64,000 bases of DNA, taken from positions 1,674,001 to 1,738,000 of the forward strand of contig MSED01000003.1 in NCBI GenBank assembly GCA_002099365.1, given 5' to 3'. The stretch is from Phialophora verrucosa. Taxonomy: Eukaryota > Ascomycota > Eurotiomycetes > Chaetothyriales > Herpotrichiellaceae. A program made the position numbers and the translations under genes. Of the stretch, positions 21,198 through 32,831 are shown piece after piece (position 1 is the stretch's first letter; each line of letters starts with the position of its first letter). Below the pieces are notes generated by a model, which was not told where the DNA came from, ran no database searches, and was given only the letters and a program-made list of their open reading frames with translations.

Positions 21198-22778
21198 CTA
21201 GAATCTGCATGTCGATATGGTAGGCGAATCTGGGAGGAAATACGGTGCGTCGGCGCGCAGCAGAGCGGTGGTGTTCGACCTTTCGGATGGCAGTTTCTGA
21301 GGCGGCAGATGCTCGAATTTGCACTCTTAACCTCGATTGCATCTGCCGCGGGCGAAGAACTTGCACGCCGCGATAGTCGCGATAGGCGAGAAAATAGAAA
21401 CATAGAGAAAAGCGCGATGGGAAGCTTAAGGTGTGCAGAGAAAGAATACACGACGACCGACCCGTTCACAGCGACCGCGCTGGCGGTGAAGTGGGCCAAA
21501 CAATTGTGCAAGCAAAGTACCATGTTCGACTTAGAGTGAAGCCATATGCGATAACATCCAGTGGTTACCTTATGCTCTTTTCAACACCTGCAACAGTTGT
21601 ATCAGAGCCTCATCTCTTCGTGCGAGAAGGAGCCGCAAATTCTCAATACCCCCTACTATGTGTCAGCTCAGCTCCAGCTATTGTGTTATTATCTTCTCTT
21701 GTCTCCTTCGTCCGAAGTCCGTCGCACCCACATTGTCACTGGCCATCTCTTTTCTTTTAGCTGGGCAGCCGCTACCATGATACAAAAAGGGTCGCAGAGG
21801 AAATAAGAGTGCGGATCTGGCGCTGAAATGCGGTGGTACAGTGAATGGTGATTCTTTCGTCTGCCGACGGATGGTTACTGTCATCCGTCCATGTTGCCTG
21901 AGTCCCAGAAGCGCGTCTGGGCGAGATCCAATCGGCCCTACTCTCGCTGTTTCTCGCCTGCGAACATCTACAATCGAAGTGACACCCAAGAGGGCCAGAA
22001 GCAATGAGACAGATCGATGGCTGCCTATGCAAGACCAGAACCCGCGTCGTCCTTCTGACTTTGTGTACTGAGGAGGGTTGTTGAAAGCGAGGAATGGTCC
22101 GTGGCCACACTGTCAGAAGCATGCATGCATCGCCGTGGCCACTCCACAGAGCTATACGAACAGTTACAACTAGTGCCAGAGAAGGCAACGCTCGATGGAT
22201 ATTTCCCCAGTTACGTCAACGATTTGCGCACGACTCGCGGGACTCACGGCATGCTTGTCGCGTCCCTTTGGGCTTCTCGCTTACAGATTTCCAGCTTTCC
22301 GGCCTCTCAGAGGCTGCAAACTCGCTTCAGCTCGTCGCTTGGTACTTCCCCAGCCTTGGGCCCCAGACTCCATCCCGGTTCTCATGTGCGCCAGGCGGGG
22401 CTTCGCAAGGCAATCGACGACATCAGCGTGCATGAGTGTCAGACGATCGAGCCATCACAGCCCTCCCACCAACCACACACCACCATGTTTTGGCTCATTT
22501 CTCCAGACTCGAATCGAGATACGGGGTCGGCGAGACCTCAAGCCTCTTACGAACATGCCCTTGACCACCATCATTGCTTGACGCTGCGCACCCCCGCCTC
22601 GTAACCCAAAGCTCTTCCTTGGCATTAGACTCGGTCGAGCGTATAATGCACGGTCGCCTGCGCGAAATGTTGGGATTGGTACCCTGCTACCTAGGGTTGG
22701 CTTCCTATATATACTCCTTTCACTCCTGCTGTCCGAAGACTTTCTCTGTACCGTAGCACACAGTTTCGATCATCCACG
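21198..22778. other. Intergenic stretch
   Basis: About 1.6 kb between the RBR relic and the exon-repeat gene. Open frames such as 22101-22604 (plus, 167 aa) are His/Ser/Arg-rich without a domain. The right end carries the TATA element listed separately. Confidence 0.5.
22706..22713 (+). promoter_or_regulatory. TATA box of the exon-repeat gene
   Basis: TATATATA lies 73 bp before the ATG at 22779, followed by a pyrimidine-rich stretch. This spacing fits a short 5' leader and supports the chosen start. Confidence 0.55.
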
Positions 22779-23828
22779 ATGACTAAAGCTGCAGATCCGT
22801 ATTATAACCGCAAACCCGTCCCTGGTATGACTAGCCAGTGCTCCCACACTGCAAAACCAGCTCGCTGACGACATGCGGTACAGATGCGCTCATCAAGGAT
22901 GTCGGCCTCACCGGTCTGACCCCAGAAGAAGAATTCTGGAATCGCGAGAAGAAGTTCACTGCCAACGGAGCAGATGTTCGACGATTTAGCAACAGCCTCC
23001 ATGGGGGCCTGGAACCTCTTGCCGATCCATATTACGGTCGCAGACGAGTCTCACGTGAGCATCTTCAGCTCAACCGATTTTGATGGAAGATTGACAATGA
23101 CTTCTAGAGGCGGAGATTGCAAACGTGGGAGCCACAGGCCTAACACCGGAAGAGGAGTACTGGAACCGCGAGCGCAAGTACAGCGTCGGTGGCCACGACG
23201 TCAGGAAGTTTAGCAAGGGTACCAAAAGCAGCCTCGAACCCTCAAGCGACCCCTATTACGCCCGCAAACGAGTCTCCGGTGAGTATTTGGATCCGACGTA
23301 CATCCCGGGTTGTCTAGGAACCGGTGATAGCTGATACCACCTTCAGAGGCCGAGATCAGGAATGTCGCTCCTCTCGACGACCACATGACCCCCGCCGAGC
23401 AATTCGAAGTCCGCGAGCGCAAACAGTCCTTGTTCCAGCTGTCTGACGACCCGTTCGACGTCATCGCCAATCGTCACCGCCAATCCGTGTCCGGCGCAAC
23501 AACAGGTGCCTCTGCCGCTGCGACCCGTCGGCGAAGCTCTGCAGTTGCTCCCGATGCCACCGCCCCTACAGCTGCCGCGGGCCACACTCACAGCGGCTAT
23601 GACGGAGGCCATAAGTTGGAGACAATCGTCAGTAAGGTGGACGGACCCACAGAGGGCAGTCATAATGGGGAGAGCAGTGGGAGTGGTCATATCTCAGATG
23701 ATACCTTGAACAGAGACTCCATTGACCCTGTGGGCGGAAGTAGTGGGGACCATACCAGGCACTATGATGCGGTTACGACAGGGCACCATCATGATCCGGA
23801 CAGTGTCGCGCCTCATGAGGTGCGATGA
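22779..23828 (+). CDS. Small repeat protein built from duplicated exons
   Basis: Four exons, 22779-22824, 22884-23054, 23108-23278 and 23347-23828, all joined in phase 1, give 289 aa. Exons 2 and 3 are each exactly 171 bp and encode related 57-residue units. Each has a V-G-x-T-G-L-T-P-E-E-E-[FY]-W-N-R-E core, a DVR[RK]FS segment and a DPYY.R.RVS end. Exon 1 carries only the DPYYNRKPV end of such a unit, and exon 4 begins with a diverged third head (AEIRNVAPLDD, MTPAEQFEVRERK). The rest of exon 4 is a disordered Ser/Thr/His/Gly-rich tail. There is no signal peptide or membrane segment. I do not recognise a family with known function. The phase-symmetric exons indicate internal exon duplication. 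Confidence 0.8.
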
Positions 23829-24319
23829 ATGCGGAAGAGCTCTTGTATTGCCTGGTACAGCTGCTGTCAAGCAGGCAGCAATGCGCATGAATGTCAGGAT
23901 CGATGATACCCTTTGTGATGGAAAGAAACAGTCGCGAAGAGGGAGCCGAGTCTTTCAGCTTGTTGTATCGTTGGCTGTTCTAGTGTATTCCTAAATTCGA
24001 ATACTATCTCATTTCGCCCTCTGTGATGGGTCACATTTCTTTGCATTTATACGGCACGAGGTTTCGCAATCCGACTCGCATATCCGTCAACATACATACA
24101 CCCTCCTCTGGCGGACACAGATGTTTCTATACCGCAGTACAGCACTTCCCGCATCTCGACGCGTCACTCACCGCCCTGTGCCTGTACCGGTCACATCATC
24201 TTTACAGCAGTCTCCAAGCTTTCATTCTTCTCCTTGCCAGGCCTCATCCTAGATCAACCGAGTACCGATTATCTGCAATGATTCAAAATCGCGCCCTCGC
24301 AGGCCGGCGGCCGGACGTG
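23829..24319. other. Intergenic stretch between convergent genes
   Basis: About 490 bp between the 3' ends of two convergent genes. No gene, RNA or repeat was seen. Confidence 0.5.
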
Positions 24320-25367
24320 CTATGACCGCCCACTAGAACAACAGAGCCCGGCACAAGCCTCCCAGCACCGTTTCCCTTGATCATACACAAACCTGACGCC
24401 CCATACGCAGCAGACAAGCGTCCAATAAGCAAGCAAATCCAATGGCATCCAACAGCCCTTGCAAAACCTCGCGAGCGTCTTCCTGAACCACGGCTTCCTC
24501 GGCGGCCTGTACGTCAGATCCTGCTCCAGACACAACGGACAATGCACGGAGCAGTTGCCGCGCTCGCGATCACTCTCGCGATCCCTCTCCCTCTCCCGGC
24601 GCCCTTCTCTGTCCTTCTGGCAACAATACACGCAGAAGTAATCACTACTGTCCCCTTTTTCCGAGTGGCACCAGTCGTGCAGCAGGTGCGCGTATCTCTT
24701 CTTCTTGCTCATCGAGTTCCACTGCTTCTCCGTGACGCCCGTGTACCCGACGCGACCGTCGTATTTGGGTTTCTTCTTGCGGCGCAAGCGCTGCTTGAAA
24801 TATTCAGGACAGCGCGGCAGGATCTTGTAGCAGTGGTTGCAGTAGCGGAATCGATCCTTGGGGACCCAGCCGTGGGCCAGGCGCACGTACAGCATCGGCA
24901 TGTGCGGGATCAGGTAGCTGTAGCGGCGGTCGTGGAAGAGGACCCAGTCGGCGGGGCTGCTGTTGAGGGTCGGCAGCGTGGAGGAGAGTAGGGACTTGCA
25001 CGTCAGGGCGAGACAGATCCGATCGACTGGGTGGAGGTAGCTGGCGATTTCGAGCACGATTTCCGGAGGTAGCGTCGTCACCTTGTCTATCGCGGTGGCG
25101 GTGCGGTGGACAGACGGCTCGAGTAGAATGCTCGTTGTGACGACGGCGTCCTTTTCAGCGCTGCCGTTGATTTCTCTATGCGCGGTGGGCTTTGCAGCAG
25201 GTGTCAAGTCCAGCTGCGTGAGCTGTTCAGCTCGGTCTTTCACTCGTGAAAAGTCAGGCAAAGTACGGTGCACCTACCTCAGGAGGGACCTTGAACAGGG
25301 TCAAACGACTTTGCGGGACAGGGTCCCAGAAGTTGAGCGCCCGTTCGGGCTTCTGTCGCCGCGACAT
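24320..25367 (-). CDS. F-box protein with cysteine-rich C-terminal region
   Basis: Two exons, 25367-25278 and 25222-24320, separated by a 55-bp phase-0 intron (GTAGGT donor, AACAG acceptor), give 330 aa. An alternative is a start at 25273 without splicing, but that begins at GTG. Residues about 79-115 form an F-box (TTLPPEIVLEIASYLHPVDR, ICLALTCKSLL), the Skp1-binding segment of SCF ubiquitin ligases. The rest has several cysteine pairs (CNHCYKILPRCP, CVYCCQ, CSVHCPLCLEQD, FCKGCW), a Lys/Arg-rich region and a Glu/Arg/Asp repeat (RERERDRESDRERG). A hydrophobic stretch near residue 300 (LLAYWTLVCCVWGV) could be membrane-associated. Family knowledge: fungal F-box proteins of this type usually have unknown substrates. 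Confidence 0.85.
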
Positions 25368-27622
25368 GGTTGCTCGTTGAGAGACTGTTGTGTATGAGAG
25401 GTGTGCCGCGTCATATAAAGCGGCGGACTGGGTGAATACAGTATAGGATTGGAAAGTGAAGCTGGGCTGAACCCTGGTGGTGAGGAGGCTTTCGGCCCTC
25501 TTCCTCGAACGGCTTCGATCGGTCCAACTGCAATGATGATGCGCGAAGAAAACCTTCTTTCGGAGAGGTGATGTGATTTCGAGCTACACACAACCAAGGC
25601 CGGACCTAGCACTGGCTTGATGCTGGAATGCCTGGCATTGGAAATGTGGCGGATGTCATCACGTCCACGATTGGCTCGTCGGTGACGTGCATGTGTTGTT
25701 TGCTTTGGTCATTGCGGGATCGTGCAGCCTGGATGAACGCTGGCACGGGTCGATGGGCCCTAAAGGATAAGAACTCCGGTGAGGTGCTTGAGTGTGGGCG
25801 GGGATTGCAATGCTTTGACGGCTTGAGACCTCCTCCTCGTCCTGTGTAGTGGCTTGGACCTGGTGCGAGTTAAACAGGCTGCCGAATACTCGGTATGTGC
25901 GCTTAGATTCGGCACGTCAGAGGTTGGAGGGGTCAGTGGCTGAGGGACGCCAGGAGATGCGGGGTATGTTTTTCTAGCGGTGCCTGCCACGCTGCCTACG
26001 AGTGGTTTATCGATAAGCGGGCTGCTTCTTAGGCCCAGGAAAATCTTCGCATACCAAGCATGTGTAGCCCTGTCTCTATTGCCTCAGATCTCGTCCATCC
26101 TAGGAGAACAGACTGGGCAAGAGCTCGGCGTGGGAAGATCAAGCAATACAAGCTTAGATTGCCACGCCTCCTTCGCACGCGTATCTTTGGTTCTTGCGCA
26201 CGCTGCTACACCGTGGTTCACCCGCGCCGACCAGGACGGGAGCCTTTATACCACAGTAATCACTCACCGGTTGCAAGTCAACCTGATGTCGAGATTTGTA
26301 GCTCCAGTGGACCACCTCTAAACGTGAGATAACCAATGGCATATCATGGAGAGATGATCAGTGTCCAAAAAGGGCTCAAACTTTCCATACTGGGGCAGTA
26401 CGAGATATTGCGGCGATGATTGCCTCGAACTATTTTTCGACACTTGGCGTTTTCGTTCGCACGATACTCAGCCTCCAACAAGGAATGCATGGTTCTGTAC
26501 TGTGTAGGGTCTCACCACAAGCTGAGCACAGACTGCTATGAGTAGGAACAGAAAGACCTTCTCTTCCCAGTCTGCCTCCTTTTCCAGCTAGAGTACCTCG
26601 TACCGAGTACTTGTGTGCTGGGTCTTGTGTCAAATGAATGAAACGTGACTCATATCCACCCACGGCCAGTCAGCAAGACTGTTGGGGGCCAGTCTGGCTT
26701 CGAAACGCACTCGCCTTTCTCCCTTGAGGCGCTGGCCAAGTCCTAAAAACCCTTGCCTTGGACCGTGCCATGGTTGAGGGAACGTGGCACTCCTGAAAAT
26801 GCAGCTAGCTTTTGGACGTTGCTAAAAAGGGTTTGCTGTTGTCGTCGGCGGCTCCGTCGGGCCAGGGGAAATTGCACCATGGTGTCCATTTTCAGCGTGT
26901 CTCGCCGCCGAGGAGGCGCCGGGCACCATGTGCCATTGGCCGCGACGAAGCCAAGTGTCTTTCAAGCTCAGGCCGGCATGAGGCTACTCGCGCCTCCTTT
27001 CCAACGTCTTCAAACCTTCTCAGACCCTTCATTTCCCTCTGGCCCTCATCGCAGGAGTAAGAAACCTCGGGCCGCTACCCTGAGCGATCCGATTCTCGAT
27101 CTTCCATCTCGCTTGCTTGATGCTATACCCAAACAGCCGACGGACTTCTGTCCTCCGCACGTTTGATTCCAGGGGCCAAACCTCTTCGAATACGAGTGCG
27201 GATAGAGTCGACACCGCCGCTTCCGGTCGATCTAGCTGGGACCCTGTCCATGTGCGTGGGATCTAGACGTCGCAATTGGTTGCCGGCTCCCGCCGTGCCC
27301 GTTGTTGATGTGATCTGTCATCCATTCTGGCTTGATGGCGGTGTTAATGAAGGCACCAATTTGCGCAAATTCCGCAAATGCTTAACATCCTACATAGTCC
27401 GAGGGGATGGCGGCGCACAAGCAATGTCGGCGGAGACACCAGCCTCATAGGGAGTTCGCCTCCCCACAATGGCGTTTACACCGTGCCATGGCCGACTACG
27501 AGTACGTATACTAGCGACCATGTCTTTCCTTTCGTTCTTCTCCTTCTCTGATCTGTGCTTCTTGTCGCCGTCGCTCTTTACCAAAGTCTTTATCTCGCGC
27601 TTTTGCGTGCCACTCGTTCAAC
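25368..27622. other. Intergenic stretch
   Basis: About 2.3 kb between divergent genes (F-box left, GH16 right). Candidate frames (25980-26332, 26753-27166, 27163-27450) are short with random composition and no domain. Palindrome-like GTAC-rich motifs occur near 26588-26612. Confidence 0.5.
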
Positions 27623-29953
27623 ATGCCTTCCCCATCACTCTTTCTGGGGTCGAGCACCACACTCGTTTCTGCTCTCTTGTTGCTTTCTTCTTCTGCTTCC
27701 GCTGCTTCTGATACATATTACGCTTTGGAAACCGACTATTCGGGCCGAAACTTCTTTGATGGCTTCCAGTTCTTCGCTGTACGTGCTATTTTCCATGTTC
27801 CGGCTGGACCGCTGCTAACGTCTGGTTAGGACGCTGACCCGACCCATGGCTTCGTCACGTACGTCGATAGTCCCCGTCTTTGGAATCGCGATATTGACGT
27901 TGGGCAGTTACGTGGACGAGTTTACTGCAAAGGCGGATGGCTTGGTCACCACCCGTGGTGGCTCTGCTCAGATCAAGGTCGACAGCACAAACCAATACAA
28001 TGGCACCGCACCATACTATGGCGTCAATGGCGTGGGCCGTCCTAGTGTCAGGATTGAAAGCATCGATTCTTGGACACATGGTCTCTTTATCGCGGATATC
28101 AAGCATATGCCCACCACCACAGACACCAGCGGTTGCGGTGTTTGGCCTGCATTTTGGACCCTTGGCTCGGGGACATGGCCCTATAGTGAGTCATTTCCTA
28201 TACGACTCCGCGTGTTTCCTATTCTTCCTCGTCCACCCGAAGCGGATGAATCAAACGTGTCTGTAGGGCGCTGATGCTGACTCTCGATTCCTACCAAGAT
28301 GGCGAAGTCGACATCATCGAAGGAGCCAACAACCAGGCCACCGATCTGTCGGCTGCCCACGTCGCGGGCAGTTGTGTGATCTCCCAGAGGTCGTCGGAGA
28401 TGACTGGCACTTCCAACGGCAACAACTGCCAATACGATGTCAATACTGGCGCAAACGCTCAGGGCTGTGGAGCGTTCTCAAGGAGCTCTGTCAGCTACGG
28501 CGCTGGTTTTAACTCGAACAACGGAGGCGTGTACGCCATGGAGTGGAAATCAGACGCCATCAAGATTTGGTTCTTTCCCCGGAGCTCTATTCCTTCGGAC
28601 ATCAGCTCTGGTAACCCAGAGCCGGCTGGATGGGGGCTTCCTGACTCCATCTTCAATGGCCCTGGATGCGACATCGATGCAAACTTTGCCGACCACAGGT
28701 TCATCTTCGACACCACCTTCTGTGGAGATTGGGGTGAAGCAACGTGGTCCGGTGGTGGGTGTGCGGCCATCGAGCGCCAGAACCAGTGCTCGGTGTTTGT
28801 GGCAGATCACCCTGAGCAATTTACAGAGGCATACTGGGACGTGAACTATGTTCGTGTATATCAACCTCAACTAGTCGTACCTCCCACTTCTTCCTCAACG
28901 ACCACTACCAGTACGACGACGTCTTCTAGCTCCACCACAACCACATGGGAGATAACTACTACGGAGGCAACTACCTCGGAGGCGGCTGCTCCAGAGACGA
29001 CGACTTCGCAGACCACCACTTCGGAGACCGCTCCTGCTGCGACCACTCCTGCTGGGACCACTCCTGCTGGGACCACTCCTGCCGAGACCACCACTTCCGA
29101 AGCCACTACTTCGGAGACGACTACCCTTCCTTATTCGAATACTCTCGGCGGACAACTCGGCAGCACGACGAGCGCACCAGCATCTCCGACCACCACGACC
29201 ACGTGGTATGCTACTTCTGGCAGCCCGTCCCCTTCAACCACATCGCCGTACGTGCACCCTACAGCTTCCAGCTCTGTAGAAAGTTCAGAGACCACGTGGG
29301 CGGATTGGGCCAGCACCACTTCCGCCAACCCCGACTCGCCTGTTATCACCTCTAGCGGCTCATGGGATGGCACCACGTCAAGCTTTGATTGGGCTGATTG
29401 GGAGGCGTCGAAGACCTCCAGCACCACCTCCAGCAAGCCCGTGGAGGCCGCCACCTCCTCCACGACGACCTACTTTGACTGGGCCGACTGGGAAGCCTCA
29501 AAGTCATCCACGTCGAAGCCCTCTGACCCGGAGACCACAGGCGCGTTCACTTGGGGCGATTGGGATAGCGATAGCTCGGCTGCACCTATCTCGACCGCGA
29601 CCTGGGGCGATTGGAGCAGCGATAGCTCGGTGGCGCCTGTCCCGACCGCGACCTGGGGCTCTCCAGAAGGCAAGCCAGCTTCCCCTGTCGCTCCCGCTTC
29701 GACAGACTCCAGCGTATGGGTTAGCCCCAGCGTGACAATCGCCACAACTGTGACCGTCGCACCCGTGCCCTCATCCGCATGGGTCGAAGCTGCCTCGGCA
29801 ACGCCAGTTGCTCCTTACAGCATCCCAAGCGAAGGACCGTCGGGCACCCGCCCGTGGGTTGCAGCTTATACCGGTGCTGCTGGACGCACGGGAATGAACG
29901 CCCTTGCGCTGCTCGCTGCTGGAGCTGTTGCATTTGGTGTGCTGGCTCTGTAG
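27623..29953 (+). CDS. GPI-anchored GH16 endo-beta-glucanase
   Basis: Four exons, 27623-27778, 27830-27858, 27908-28185 and 28299-29953, give about 705 aa; the 29-bp second exon is needed to keep DPTHGFV in frame. Residues 1-28 are a signal peptide ending SASA. Residues about 29-325 form a GH16 domain with the catalytic motif GEVDIIEG (the E-x-D-x-x-E nucleophile/acid pair) just after the last splice site, and the aromatic strand AYWDVNYVRVYQP at its end. A long Ser/Thr-rich linker follows, then several [FT]W[AG]DW units and a C-terminal hydrophobic tail (NALALLAAGAVAFGVLAL) typical of GPI addition. Family knowledge: fungal GH16 enzymes of this type cut beta-1,3(4)-glucans at the wall. Confidence 0.92.
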
Positions 29954-30258
29954 ATAGTGAGGACGTGAGATTGCCGTTCAATTCCTGGTCGTCCCGACCG
30001 TGCATATTCTGGGGGAGGTTGCCACATATGACCATATGAGCCTGCATTTTCAATTCTACAGCTTACGAACTTTCTATACCGCTTCTTAATTCAGAACATT
30101 CAGCAGGGGATTGACGCATTGTGAAGATGATGTGTTTCTGCAATGCTGATGAACGAGAAAGAAACACGGCCCTTTCACCCGCTTTGCTCTTCGCCGACCG
30201 GGGCGGCTGTGATGAGGTGGAATATTCTTAACGCGTGCGACTACCGGGTGCACCAGGG

Positions 30259-30355
30259 TATAAATATCCTGCGTGCTCGCATTTTCTTTTCTTTTTCTTT
30301 TTCATCTTCATCTTCATGTTCTTTTCTTCTCCCTTCCTTTTCTTTTTCTTCGGCA
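30259..30355 (+). promoter_or_regulatory. TATA box followed by a long pyrimidine tract
   Basis: TATAAATA at 30259-30266 is followed by a near-continuous T/C tract at about 30281-30355, the usual look of a strong fungal core promoter. No recognised gene follows; only the small frame at 30429 is placed correctly. Confidence 0.4.
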
Positions 30356-30428
30356 TCGTGTACCGCGCGGCTCGCCCACAGGCACTTTGACCCGTTGTGA
30401 GCTCAGCACCGGCTGTACTCTTGCTCCT

Positions 30429-30647
30429 ATGAGACGGCGTCACTATGACGACCGAATGCGGCATCCTCGTCCAGAGCGACTGAATAAACTGTCCCTGGGG
30501 ACAATCCGCCAATGTCGACGGCGCAGGGGGCTTCCATGTTGGCCGTGCCAAATGGGCTCCGAGACGATCGAGCAAATCGCCCAGCGGCAACCCAATGAAC
30601 GTCTTTCACGACAATTCAATATCGCCCTTCGGGAGGAAATCAAGTGA
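30429..30647 (+). CDS. Possible small basic protein
   Basis: A 72-codon open frame beginning MRRRHYDDRMRHPRPER lies 163 bp downstream of a TATAAATA and pyrimidine tract. It is rich in Arg and Gln, with no domain. Only the promoter-like context argues for it; it may be chance. Confidence 0.2.
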   Translation: MRRRHYDDRMRHPRPERLNKLSLGTIRQCRRRRGLPCWPCQMGSETIEQIAQRQPNERLSRQFNIALREEIK

Positions 30648-32831
30648 CTTGTCCACCGGGACAGTCACGAAACTAATTATGGGATCAACACGAGACTGCA
30701 TTCTTCGAAGGCACTTCCGTAAGCCTCCCACCTCTTTTGGACTCTTCTCTGCCCCAGGAAGAAGTGAGGCACGCTTTGACACGGAAACACACAACGCGCA
30801 ACACGCAACAGCACCAATCAGCTAGATACCTGCATTGTGAATTGTGAATCCACAACCAAACAGAGATACAAGCTGTCCTTCCATTCAACTGTGTTTTCTT
30901 TTCACCGTCTGAAGAACACCCATACCCAAGCCATGGCTCCTTTTTCGAAAGCCTCTCCAGCTCGAGGAACCCAGTCATCCCTCTTCATTGACTGACGATG
31001 AGGACCGTGGCGATAAGCCCCGATCAATGGCGATGGGGCAACCAGCAGCAAGGACAGGGGTAAGACAGAGAAGACAAGATAGGCCACGGTCCGTACTGGT
31101 AGCCAGACGTAGCGAAATACAGTAATACCATGTACGCAATTGGCAGATTCTTAACCGTCACGAAAGGGAGAACCAACCCTCTTCCGCGTCATCTAATCAC
31201 CTCCACGACTCTGCTCCAAAGTCACCGAAGCCTCTCTGAGACAGTGACTGACCCAAGCAGTCAAAGCAGAATACTGTACGTTCTTGACTCGGCTTTACTC
31301 TTGCCGATGCTTCCTTCTGAAAAAAAAAAAGGACCCCTCGTGCTTGCTTCGCTTCCTGCCTGCCTGCTTGTCTGCCTGGCCGCGATCGAAAACTCTGTAA
31401 GTAGAACCGCCCCTTCGCATCCATTTATTATCTCTCCTCGACCCAGCGAGCAAGACACCACAAGCAAAGTAATTAAATTAGTGAGTGAGCGAGCGTCAAC
31501 GCCCCCTTTCAATTCAAGCTCCAGTTTGCTTCGACGCTCTGTGGCTTTGCCCTGTGACCTTGCTCTTGGATCTTCGTGCTGTTGACCATGCATCGCCTCA
31601 GGGCTACGGGAGTCTTTCTCCCCCCATCGCCCGTGGGTAAAACTAACTTGAAGTTAATACACTCTCGTATCGACATTACCCAGCTAGCGTTTAATTGTCC
31701 ACGCACCCCCACTCGCAGACAGGATCAAAAGAAATGAATTTCCCGTCGTCGAGATCGACACGACCGACCGGGCGTGGCGATCAGATAAGGGGACTTCGAC
31801 CGCGGAGTGTACGTATTCGGTGCACGCTCGAGCAATCTTTCGCCCAAGCATCGTAGCTAAGGCTATGGGGACTCGCGAGAAGGTAGCCACAAAGCTTACT
31901 GCATACACGGTAACGATGGAATGTTGAAACAATTAGTAGGGATTCACGCAGCAGTGGGGACTTCGGACGCGGTGGTTGATGGGACTGCCGAGTAACGTGG
32001 AATGCTACAGTGCAGCAATGCTGGCAAGGGGGATAAGAGAGCTATAACCTTAACGTCAAGGGACCACACATCACACGTGGCTCTAGGTTTTTCATCAGAT
32101 ACCTGAATATCCCGTAGGTATGTTGAAGATACCGCGTAAGACCGCTTGTCATGGTTACACGCTACAATCTACGAGGGAGAGCACACAGTATCTTGTGCAT
32201 ACACCTGGCCCAGGGCTGTAGGTGGGCAGCAGCACGAACAACAAGGCAACAAGTCGAGTAAGGAATTGTTTCGAAGGCAATGAGAATTATGGGGTATGGG
32301 GTATCATAATCCCTCCATTTCCACCTTCTGACAAGAAGTCAAGGGGTTTGAATCAATTTGTCCTCCGGCATGTTACAATAAGGTCACAAGTTCCGTTGCC
32401 TTGGCCATCGCCTGTCGCCTAGCTCCATATCCTGAAGAGCTCCATCAACCAGCAAGGCCATTGACATTCCAATTTCAGCAGTATGGTTCACTTTTACGTT
32501 TCCCGGCGCCATGCCCACCCATTTGACAGACAAGCCCGAAACATTCCTTTTCTTGACCAGAGTCTCGCTTTGCTCTTGGTTCCATCTGAATTAGAGAGTG
32601 GTCTCGGCAACATTCTTCTCCTTCCGCCTTTTGGACAATAGCATTGATGCTTGGAACATGACGAGAACGCTTGCAATGCACATGAATAAATTTCACAAAG
32701 TCTTTGATGGTAGGAACACTTCTGTGTTGCTGTGACAATAGTATCAGTCGATCGAAGCAAAGGTCGCAGGATCATTCTTTCTCGTTCTGGTCGTGGTGTC
32801 GACTCCTCAGATCAAGTGGTGTTCAGTATGA

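Larger units (their letters stand above)
29954..32831. other. Intergenic stretch with an orphan promoter-like element
   Basis: About 2.9 kb between convergent genes. Apart from the TATA/pyrimidine element near 30.3 kb and one small open frame, frames here are random-looking (for example 31130-31585 plus, 151 aa). A 10-12-A run occurs near 31320. Confidence 0.5.

Noticed and set aside
27855..29745. Long open frames antisense or out of frame over the GH16 tail
   Set aside because: They are low-complexity shadows of the Ser/Thr codon repeats in the real frame.
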